A stretch of DNA of 64,000 nt from assembly GCF_965363235.1 (NCBI RefSeq), contig NC_134840.1, forward strand, positions 2,108,001 to 2,172,000, in the 5' to 3' direction. The DNA comes from Mytilus galloprovincialis. Its lineage: Eukaryota; Mollusca; Bivalvia; Mytilida; Mytilidae. The notes below the pieces were generated by a model. It ran no database searches. It was given only the letters and a program-made list of their open reading frames with translations, and was not told where the DNA came from. Shown here piece after piece: positions 45,801-55,719 of this stretch; within the stretch, counting starts at the first letter, position 1; each line of letters opens with the position of its first letter. The position numbers were made by a program, and so were the translations under genes.

Positions 45801-48800
45801 ATGTCCTTGTATACTTAATATTATAGACAGAATATCATTGAGTACTTAATATTATAGACGGAATGTCATTAAATACTTAATATTATAGACAGAATGCCCT
45901 TGAGGTCTTACAATTATAAACAGAATGCCCTTGAGTACTTAATACTACAGACAGAATGCCCTTGAGAACCTAATACTATAGAAAGAATGCCCTTGAGAAC
46001 TTATTATTATAGACAGACTGCTCTTGAGTACTTAATATCATAGCCAGAATGTCCTTGAGGACTTAATATTATAGACAGAATGTCATTGAGTACTTAAATT
46101 TATAGACAGAACGCCCTTGGGTACTTAATACTATAGGCAAAATGCCCTTGAGTACTTAATATTTTAGACAGAATGCCCTTGGGTACTCAATATTATAGAC
46201 AAAATGTCATTGAGGACTTAATATTATAGACAGAATGCCCTTGAGAACTTAATATTATAGACAGAACGCCCTTTGGTACTTAATATTATAGACAGAATGC
46301 CCTTGAGAACTTAATATTTTAGACAGAATGCCCTTGAGTACTCAATATTATAGACAGAATGTCATTGAGGACTTAATAATATAGAAAGAATGCTCTTGAG
46401 AACTTATTATTTTAGACAATATGCCCTTGAGTACTCAATATTATAGACAGAATGTCATTGAGGACTTAATATTATAGACAGAACGCCCTTGGGTACTTTA
46501 TACTATAGGCAAAATGCCCTTGAGTACTCAATATTATAGACAGAATGCCCTTGAAGACTTAATATTATAGACAGAATGTCCTTGAGGACTTAATATCATA
46601 GACGGAATGCCCTTGCGTACTCAATATAATAGACAGAATGCCCTTAAAGACTAAATATTATAGACAGAATGCCCTTGAAGACTTAATACTATAGACAGAA
46701 CGCCCTTGGGTACTTAATATTATAGACAGAATGCCCTTGAGAACTTAATTTTATAGACAGAATGCCCTTGAGTACTTAATATTTTAGACAGAATGCCCTT
46801 GGGTACTCAATATTATAGACAAAATGTCATTAAGGACTTAATATTATAGACAGAATGCCCTTGAGAATTTAATATTATAGACAGAACGCCCTTTGGTACT
46901 TAATATTATAAACAGAATGCCCTTGAGAACTTAATATTTTAGACAGAATGCCCTTGAGTACTCAATATTATAGACAGAATGTCATTGAGGACTTAATATT
47001 ATAGACAGAATGCTCTTGAGAACTTATTATTTTAGACAATATGCCCTTGAGTACTCAATATTATAGACAGAATGTCATTGAGGACTTTATTTTATAGACA
47101 GAACGCCCTTGGGTACTTTATACTATAGGCAAAATGCCATTGAGTACTCAATATTATAGACAGAATGCCCTTGAAGACAATATTATAGACATAATGCCCT
47201 TGAAGACTCAATATTATAGACAGAATGTCCTTGAGGACTTAATATCATAGACGGAATGCACTTGAAGACTAAATATTATAAACAGAATGCCCTTGAAGAC
47301 CTAATAATATAGACAGAACGCCCTTGGGTACTTAATTTTATAGACAGAATGTCCTTGAGTACTTAATATTATAGACAGCATGCCCTTGAAGACTTAATAT
47401 TATAGACAGAATGTCCTTGCGGATTTAATATTATAGACAGAATGTCCTTGTATACTTAATATTATAGACAGAATATCATTGAGTACTTAATATTATAGAC
47501 GGAATGTCATTAAATACTTAATATTATAGACAGAATGCCCTTGAGGTCTTACAATTATAAACAGAATGCCCTTGAGTACTTAATACTACAGACAGAATGC
47601 CCTTGAGAACCTAATACTATAGAAAGAATGCCCTTGAGAACTTATTATTATAGACAGACTGCTCTTGAGTACTTAGTATCATAGCCAGAATGTCCTTGAG
47701 GACTTAATATTATAGACAGAATGTCATTGAGTACTTAAATTTATAGACAGAACGCCCTTGGGTACTTAATACTATAGGCAAAATGCCCTTGAGTACTTAA
47801 TATTTTAGACAGAATGCCCTTGGGTACTCAATATTATAGACAAAATGTCATTGAGGACTTAATATTATAGACAGAATGCCCTTGAGAACTTAATATTATA
47901 GACAGAACGCCCTTTGGTACTTAATATTATAGACAGAATGCCCTTGAGAACTTAATATTTTAGACAGAATGCCCTTGAGTACTCAATATTATAGACAGAA
48001 TGTCATTGAGGACTTAATAATATAGAAAGAATGCTCTTGAGAACTTATTATTTTAGACAATATGCCCTTGAGTACTCAATATTATAGACAGAATGTCATT
48101 GAGGACTTAATATTATAGACAGAACGCCCTTGGGTACTTTATACTATAGGCAAAATGCCCTTGAGTACTCAATATTATAGACAGAATGCCCTTGAAGACT
48201 TAATATTATAGACAGAATGTCCTTGAGGACTTAATATCATAGACGGAATGCCCTTGCGTACTCAATATAATAGACAGAATGCCCTTAAAGACTAAATATT
48301 ATAGACAGAATGCCCTTGAAGACTTAATACTATAGACAGAACGCCCTTGGGTACTTAATATTATAGACAGAATGCCCTTGAGAACTTAATTTTATAGACA
48401 GAATGCCCTTGAGTACTTAATATTTTAGACAGAATGCCCTTGGGTACTCAATATTATAGACAAAATGTCATTAAGGACTTAATATTATAGACAGAATGCC
48501 CTTGAGAATTTAATATTATAGACAGAACGCCCTTTGGTACTTAATATTATAAACAGAATGCCCTTGAGAACTTAATATTTTAGACAGAATGCCCTTGAGT
48601 ACTCAATATTATAGACAGAATGTCATTGAGGACTTAATATTATAGACAGAATGCTCTTGAGAACTTATTATTTTAGACAATATGCCCTTGAGTACTCAAT
48701 ATTATAGACAGAATGTCATTGAGGACTTTATTTTATAGACAGAACGCCCTTGGGTACTTTATACTATAGGCAAAATGCCATTGAGTACTCAATATTATAG

Positions 48801-49300
48801 ACAGAATGCCCTTGAAGACAATATTATAGACATAATGCCCTTGAAGACTCAATATTATAGACAGAATGTCCTTGAGGACTTAATATCATAGACGGAATGC
48901 ACTTGAAGACTAAATATTATAAACAGAATGCCCTTGAAGACCTAATAATATAGACAGAACGCCCTTGGGTACTTAATTTTATAGACAGAATGTCCTTGAG
49001 GACTTAATTCTATAGGCAGAATGCCCTTGAGAACTTAATATTATAGACAGAATGTCATTGAGAACTTAATATTAAAGACATAATGCCCTTGAGAAATTAA
49101 TATTATAAACAGAATGTCTTTGAATGTCTTTGAGGACTTAATTTTATTGATAGAATGCCTGTGTGAACTAAAAAGTATGGGCAGAAAGGCTTTGGTTTCT
49201 AAAAAGTATAGACAGAAAGGCTTTAAATTTAAAAATATTATAAACAATATGCCCCTTGAGTACATAATCTTATAAGCAGAAAGGCATAGCGTACTAAATA
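42896..49300 (+). repeat. 31-bp satellite array, ~6.4 kb (about 205 units)
   Basis: A head-to-tail unit of 31 bp, 'gacagaatgcccttgagtac' plus 11 A/T-rich bases. Edge units are diverged. The left flank and first units (42876-43012) recur inside the array at 43671-43805, an offset of 794. A higher-order repeat of 1641 bp occupies 44055-48990. Because 31 is not a multiple of 3, units do not keep a frame, and no long ORF crosses the array. It lies between the WSC genes and LRR-3. Confidence 0.95.
44055..48990 (+). repeat. Three-copy 1641-bp higher-order repeat in the satellite
   Basis: Copies at about 44055-45695, 45696-47336 and 47337-48977, each about 53 units. By eye they are almost identical: I saw one substitution (cttaatatc to cttagtatc near 47673). 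Within each copy, a 620-bp block (20 units) is itself repeated about twice, for example around 44631 and 45251, with more divergence. This implies nested rounds of amplification, the last very recent, or an assembly duplication. Confidence 0.9.
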
Positions 49301-49329
49301 TTATACACAGAGCTTGTGTTGTTTAAACA

Positions 49330-49565
49330 TTGTTGTCCTTATAATGGAATTTTATGCGACTATCATATACGTCAGAGATTCAGCTAGCTATAAAACCAGG
49401 TTTAATCCACCATTTTCTACATCAGAAAATGCATGTTCCAAGTCAGGGATATGACAGTTGTTGTCCATTCGTTCGATGGCTTTGGGCTTTTCATTTTGCT
49501 ATTTGATTTGGGACTTTCTGTTTTGAATTTTCCTTGGAGTTCACTATTTTAGTTATTTTGCTTTA
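49330..49565 (+). repeat. Repeat family E
   Basis: A good copy with 'agctagctataaaaccaggt', 'ccaagtcagggatatgacag' and 'tttccttggagttcactatt'. Confidence 0.65.
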
Positions 49566-49569
49566 TTTT

Positions 49570-50400
49570 GGTAATAGCAGAGACATATAATATCTCTGAT
49601 ACTACAATGAAGAGATATTCAACTTCGTCATATACACTAATTGAAATGTCATTGGTTATATGTGAATTCGTGGACTCTGTATCTTTAATACTTGGTCAGT
49701 GAGTGTTATTTATTTTGTTATTTGGTAAGTGGCAGTGTTACGTCCCTTTACCAACAAAATATGACTTTAAATACAAAATTTAATTCTGGTATCTATGATG
49801 AGTTTTCATTTACGGAAAATCTGAAATGTTTTGCACAGACAACAGATGAAAACAATTTTAGATTGATGATAAACGATTGAATCTAAATGCAGAAAACATA
49901 TTATAGCTAACAAATTGTTATTGTGGGCATTTGTATTTGTATAGACCAATGGAGGCATGTTCTACAGGTCGAAGACAAGATCACTGTAAAAGGTCAAAAG
50001 ATTAATTTCCAGATATTAAGATAGTCATTAAGATGAATACGCTACACAGTATGCTAGTGGCCTTTAATACTATATATACGGGGTCATTATAATCGCTCGA
50101 ACTCCATATGGAATTTACCGACCCCGTGTAAGGTTACTAGCACTACTTACTTACTGTCCGGTATGCCATCGGCATGTAGAAACAACAAAGGTTTTCCATT
50201 TTTGTTTGTCTTTGGCTGTGTAACTAATAATATAACCGTGTATTGAATCATATTAACCGAAAATGATTTTCCTACCAATTTACCATGAACAAACAATCAT
50301 GAATAGCGAAATATACCACAGTAGGTATCTAATCAATTTTACGGGATGATACTATGTCATCCAATGATAAATAATCAAACTAAATATTCAAATATATTTA
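49570..50400. other. Interval 3' of LRR-3: nothing recognised
   Basis: No gene or repeat array. A 'ctacttacttactgtccggt' stretch near 50145 may be the edge of a LINE 3' end. Minus-strand transcription of LRR-3 should end near its right edge: an AATAAA overlaps the LRR-3 stop codon. Confidence 0.35.
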
Positions 50401-51774
50401 TTAACGCCTCGCAGGACAGGTTGGTACTCGTGACTTTATATAAGTTTCAACAGGTTGTTCAATAGTTTCACAAGTCCCAATAAATGTCTTTGCGGGAAGA
50501 CGGGACACCGATATCCACGTCAAATCACAGGTGCATTCGATAAGGCAATGAGACAAGTCTAAAGTCGTAAGCGCGGGGGTGTTTAAGATTGCTCTCGGAA
50601 TTTGAGTCATGGCTGTGGATGAGAAATCAATAACTCCTAATTTCGGCAATGACTGGAATGCTTCCGTAGAAATGTATGCCAGAGGGTTGTGAGAGACGTT
50701 CAATTTCGTTATAGTCGTCTGGTTACTCATATCATACCGCTCAATACTTTGTATATTGTTTTTCGATACATCAAGCTCTGCCATGCTGGGTAGTTTAAGT
50801 AAAGCTTGTGGAATTCTGTCAAGATGGCATCCACTTAACCCCATTTTTGTAATAGAAGCATTAATCAAAAGTGACAGCGCATCATCGGCGACGTACCATA
50901 AGCTGTTCCTACCCATATTCAAGTCTTTAAGATTGACAAGATTTCTCAAAACTGCAGGGAATCGCGATAATCCGTCATTTTGAAGACTTAACACGCGAAG
51001 TGGACTAGTTGTATGAGTTAATGTGGCAAAAGCTTGCGCAAAAATTCCACTGTCATGAACCTTGATATTGTCATCAAAATATAGTTCTTGGAGCTGTGTA
51101 AGTTGTGATATTGCCAGTGGTATTTGTCTAAGTTGTGTGGCAGATATGTGCAACTTTTCTAACGTGTGTTCAAACCCATGAAATCCATCATAGGGTATAT
51201 TGGCTAGATATCCTCCTTCATAGTTCAAGGTATTTAATTTTGGAAAATGGGTTAAGGCAACTCTCGGCCAAGTGGCAATATTTCTTCCTCCAAAGTGAAA
51301 TTCCGTTATAGTGTCCCCAATAAGACGGAAAACGTTATCAGTAATACCTCTATCCAAACTTGTTCCATCTGGAAAATCGTTCTCCTTCAAATCTAAATAC
51401 GACAGCTTATTTAATTTACCAATATCCTGGGCCTGTGACAAATCCCTCAACTTATTAGATCTAAGTGTAAGTTTTACAAGTGTATCGTAAACAGCATCAA
51501 AAGCGCCATCCTGAATAGATGCTATCTGATTTTGACCTAAATTTATCTCTAAATCTTTGTGTGTTAATCCGTTAAATGCATGAGCTGAAATGTTTCTTAA
51601 GTTATTGTTGTTGAGATTTACAGTTGTAATTAAACCAGGATTTGGGATGGATGTAAAATCTGGTAGTAAAGTAAGTCCTGAGTTTGAGCAATCGTACACA
51701 GTTCCAATCGTTTTACACGCTCCTTCCACACCCACCGTGTTACTCGAAAACACTAATACCAATAACAGCAACAT
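50401..51774 (-). CDS. LRR-3: secreted leucine-rich repeat protein
   Basis: The first in-frame ATG (51774) is the first codon after an acceptor (attttgtttcag), so either the 5' UTR lies on an upstream exon or a few residues precede it. From that ATG the product has 457 residues. It has a signal peptide (MLLLLVLVFSSNTVGVEG), a reduced N-cap (ACKTIGTVYDC), about eleven LRRs including FHGFEHTLEKL and LNVSHNPL, and an LRRCT cap (ECTCDLTWI ... CETIEQPVETYI ... CP). There is no membrane helix. The FHGFExTL, DxGI and C-E/D-TI features are shared with LRR-1 and LRR-2, and all three keep the LRR region on one exon. A possible 5' UTR exon ends at a donor near 53075 on the minus strand. An extracellular binding role is inferred. 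Confidence 0.88.
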   Translation of the reverse strand: MLLLLVLVFSSNTVGVEGACKTIGTVYDCSNSGLTLLPDFTSIPNPGLITTVNLNNNNLRNISAHAFNGLTHKDLEINLGQNQIASIQDGAFDAVYDTLVKLTLRSNKLRDLSQAQDIGKLNKLSYLDLKENDFPDGTSLDRGITDNVFRLIGDTITEFHFGGRNIATWPRVALTHFPKLNTLNYEGGYLANIPYDGFHGFEHTLEKLHISATQLRQIPLAISQLTQLQELYFDDNIKVHDSGIFAQAFATLTHTTSPLRVLSLQNDGLSRFPAVLRNLVNLKDLNMGRNSLWYVADDALSLLINASITKMGLSGCHLDRIPQALLKLPSMAELDVSKNNIQSIERYDMSNQTTITKLNVSHNPLAYISTEAFQSLPKLGVIDFSSTAMTQIPRAILNTPALTTLDLSHCLIECTCDLTWISVSRLPAKTFIGTCETIEQPVETYIKSRVPTCPARR

Positions 51775-51984
51775 CTGAAACAAAATGTTTAATATAAATA
51801 ATTACTGAACTGACATAGCGATCAGTATAGCAGAATTTATAACCATAATTGTGTCTGCATCTTTTTTGAAAATGCTCATTTACACTGTGTAAAATGTAGA
51901 AGGTAACAAAGGGGTTTCCTTTTACTATTTGATCGAAGATAAAACATTTTATTGTTTAATCTGATTTTATTGATATCCATTTGA

Positions 51985-52880
51985 CGTGGCTCGGTACTTC
52001 CACATCCCGTCCTTGTGTTATTGTTCGAAAATAACTCTCGTGTTCGTGTTCTTGTCTTTATTTTTGCTAATGTGCTTTGTCTATATGCCTTTTATGGGTT
52101 TTTTTTATACATATGGAACAACATGGAGACGCACCATAGAAAATGAACTTAAGGAAAGAGGATATACCTGGGGCAATGTGGAAAGAAAATCAAACATCCG
52201 AGAAGAGTGGAGGAAACTTGTCTTTACCCTCTGTTCCATAAGGCATAGCAAGGACTAAGTAAGTAAGTAAGTTGGTACATGTACATATGACATGGCTTTG
52301 TACCTATACATCCCATTATTGTGCTATTGTAAAACATTTTTGTATTCTTGTCTTTCAATTTTGCTAATGTGCTTTGTCTATATGCCTTTTTATGTTTCTT
52401 TGATACATATGTGACGTGGCTCTGTACTTATACATCCCGTATTTATGTTATTGTAGTATGGTAAATTGTGTATTCTTGTCTTTAATTTTTGCTAATATGC
52501 GTGGTATATATGCCATTTTGATATTCTTTGTTACATATTTGATTGTTTTATAGTGATTAAGATTATAACACAATATAGACTGCTGTGCCCTTACATTTAA
52601 CATTTTCAATCATGTCTGTTTGTTTTGTTAACACATCGTTGTCAATATTATGGAATTTGATGCGACTATCATACAAGTGAGAGGTTTAGTGTGGGGTTGG
52701 GGTTTTTTTTTTTGCAAGCTTTAACACCAGGTTTAATCCACCATTTTCTACATAGAAAGGAATATGACAGTTGTTATCCATACGTGATGAGTTTGACTTT
52801 GAGCTTTTCATTTTGCCATTAGATTAGGGACTTTCCTTTTTCCTTTTTGAATTTTCCTCGGAGTTTAGAATTTTTGTGAT
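51985..52880 (+). repeat. Repeat family E with a LINE 3' end inserted
   Basis: Family-E subrepeats run from 'acttccacatcccgtccttg' to 52110, resume at about 52280, and end with 'ttttcctcggagtttagaat'. The interruption is a short LINE fragment. Confidence 0.65.
52112..52275 (+). mobile_element. 5'-truncated LINE 3' end with (TAAG)n tail
   Basis: The last 48 or so codons resemble the C-terminus of a bivalve LINE polymerase (short motifs TWRRTIENELKERGYTWG and RHSKD), followed by the stop and a TAAG microsatellite tail. 'acatatg' borders it on both sides, a likely target-site duplication within the family-E repeat. The frame is intact over this short stretch, consistent with a fairly recent truncated insertion. 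Confidence 0.65.
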
Positions 52881-53344
52881 TTTACTTTAACTGATTTTAA
52901 CCTCTTCAGATTAATTAATTGTTTTCAATGTTTATCTTAATATTTTTTTTAACTTTTTTAATAAATTAAAATCGTATAGCAAGTTTTTGTATATATCGTT
53001 ATTTACGATATATGTATTAATGTTTCCACACATCAGGTTACAGTATGTCTAGAGATAAAATGTTCGTCTTACCTGTTAAATCGTTGTCAAAGTTCTAAAC
53101 GTAAGGGTACAGTTTGTCATGTGCACATTCTGTTATCTTAAAGATAACATATATTCTACTTATTTCTAAACAATGTAATGGAATGATTTTTTAAATGAAT
53201 CAATTACATGTTATATTTGTCCAACTATACTTTTCATTGTCTTGAGTTCCACGGCAAACTTGCTGATATTGAATCAATTTTATAAGAACCCAACATCATC
53301 AACTTATAATCATTCCATACACCAAACGTATTAAAAAAATTGCA

Positions 53345-54350
53345 GGCAGTATCCGAGAAATGGATTTAAGAGGTTTGATGAGATGATAGAAGTTGTTAAT
53401 TTTCTCCTTTAAGTTGATAATAGTAATGTACTTTTCGGCAACAAAGTTTATCCGCAGGTTGAAGGCATTCCAATGGACCGACTAATTGCATCCCTTTAAT
53501 AGCAGCCTTGTTTTTGTACTGTTATGAATCAGTGTTTGACCAAACTCAGTAAAGAACCGTCCAAATTGCACTGGCCGTTATCTTGATGATTTTTTTTCAT
53601 TAATTAATCAAGAATTTACTGAATATACTGCTGAAATTTAACCAAAGGAACGTACCTTAAATAAATCAAATTTAAACGGTAATAACTGTCCTTTTCTAGG
53701 TTAAGATATTTCGGTTTTATATAACCGGGCGTTTTCCGTGTTATAGTGATTCAAAGACGGAATACCAATACTTTAAACTTTATTAGCAAGGTCCGGACAG
53801 TACCAGACCTAAGACCTAAACTGACTACAAAATAACATACAAAAGCATATATAAAAACAGTTACTATAGAAAAGGATTAGTGTCCAACGGATTAACTTGT
53901 CATGGTCAGAGTGATTTCCATCACGACAAACATATATTTAACAATAGAATTAATTAGACACAAAGAAATGTAAAAGGTTTGATAAAAGGATTAATAAATT
54001 GTCACTATAGCACTTAAAATATATTGTCTGAACTTGATTTATATCTAAGTCCTAATTGTCCAAATCTTCCTGGTTATATTTACGTGGAAAACTCCACACT
54101 AAAATTTACGATAAAAGGGTCAACTTTTCGTTCCCTATTGTTAATTTCCCCTTTTGGATGTTGATGTTCCATTTGCACCATCTTACGGTGTTTATATATC
54201 ACAACTCTTTCGCTATGCCCGTGTCTGTTGTGACGTTTTTTTTTATTTTAACGAACGTTATCCATGTATTACTGGTAAGTTTCCGGTACCATGAATTACT
54301 TTAAAAAAATTTACTAAATTCTTCCATAGATATAAAAGATTAGGTTTTCA
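53345..54350 (+). mobile_element. Penelope-like reverse transcriptase fossil
   Basis: Pieces of an RT palm and thumb appear in order: a GIPM motif near 53470, NLNGNNCPFL-like residues near 53670-53700, and a DKR ... IVNFPF block near 54110-54155. They match the Penelope-like RT type I know from bivalves. It is broken in several places, lacks most of its 5' part and cannot be active. The 82-codon ORF at 54056 is one surviving piece. Confidence 0.7.
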
Positions 54351-54889
54351 AAGGAGTATGGCCACGACGGGTTAAAAACGGCCCTGTCTCAGAAATTTAC
54401 GAAATTACTAAAAATGATCCCTTACTAGTGTAGTTCATAAAATGATAACCATTAGACCTGTAACTCTGTTTGCATAATTTTCCAGGGCGTCAGAAAAGAC
54501 TAAGGTACAATGGTATTTTAGCCATTTTTCGCGTAACGTTAAAATAGTTTTCTATAACGTTAACGTTCTAGTACTTTTAAAATAATTACACCAAAAGATT
54601 TTATTCTTGCAAAATATTCCTTGCATCTCGTTCATATTTATTGTTTTGTTTTTAAACTTTATTAACAGAAACTTACTAATATTAATTGATATTCACAAAA
54701 TATAAATAAGCAGACTACGTAACCAAACATAATTGTATAGCATAGACTAAGTTAAATTAAAGTCATAAATGATTTTTTGGTCAGAAGGAATTTAGATTGA
54801 AAGCTGTAAAATATCTTGGCGAGCAATGTACAGTCGTAAAGATGTATGAAGATAGTTGATCACACCACATCATCTTATGTTTTATTTAA

Positions 54890-55047
54890 GAATTGAATGC
54901 TTCTTTTTGTAAATTTATTGGGGTGTAAAAGCGTTGACCGAAGTACATTTTGTATGAAGCGCGGAAGCGCTTCATTCTAAAAATGTACGCACGGTCAACG
55001 CTTTTACAACCCTATAAAGTTACAAAAAGAAGCATTCAATACTTATA
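54890..55047. repeat. Long-armed palindrome (~75-bp arms), foldback element
   Basis: 'gaatgcttctttttgtaa' at the left is mirrored by 'ttacaaaaagaagcattc' at the right. Inner arms 'gtaaaagcgttgaccg' and 'cggtcaacgcttttac' pair exactly, around an 'agcgcggaagcgct' centre. Mismatches are few. No ORF. Probably a MITE. A second, shorter inverted pair ('gcacgtgttatc' and 'gaataacacgtg') follows at 55130-55195. Confidence 0.75.
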
Positions 55048-55554
55048 ATTACATTTTTTAGCTATGATCATGAAAACACGAATTTTATATATTTTATTAT
55101 TTAATTCACCTGTGCACTTTATTGTTGGAGCACGTGTTATCATGAGTGAAAAGTTGTATTGAGCAATGCAACTGCTTACGGAATAACACGTGATGTGCAG
55201 TTAGCCAATCAGAATAAAATATGATAATGAAACATACATCTAATGTAATTATATGAAAAGAAAACCTGTGATTTACTTACACAGAAAAAAATGCATTTTC
55301 TAGTAAAGAAGTAAAAAATAAAAATACAGTAAAGAAAACAATGTGTATAGACAGTACATAGCATTACGTGTACTTCATAATCAGAGAACACATTACATTT
55401 GTATAAAAGTCATCAGACACAAGAACCAAATATGCACTCATGAAAATCATTTTCATTCCGGAAGAATACATGCATGATTGCTGTGTTACGTATTTGTTTT
55501 TCGTTCATTGTTATATACATAAATTAGACCGTAATTTTTCTCGTTTTAATTGTT

Positions 55555-55710
55555 TTGTATTTGTCATTTCGTGGCTTTTTATAGCCGACTATGCGGTATA
55601 CACTTTGCTCACTGTTGAAGGCCGTACAGTGACCTGTAGCTGTTAATTTCTGTGATATTTGGTCTCATGAGGAGATTTGTCTTATTGGCTATCATACCGA
55701 ATCTTTTTTT
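55555..55710 (+). repeat. Repeat family B, full-looking copy
   Basis: 'tttttatagccgactatgcg', 'gaaggccgtacagtgacctg', 'gtctcatgaggagatttgtc' and the right end 'ggctatcataccgaatc'. This is the reference orientation for the other family-B fragments here. Confidence 0.65.
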
Positions 55711-55719
55711 TCATATTTA

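Noticed and set aside
42896-49300. CRISPR-like array of ~31-bp repeats
   Set aside because: Units are contiguous with no unique spacers, no cas genes are present, and the context is eukaryotic. It is a tandem satellite.
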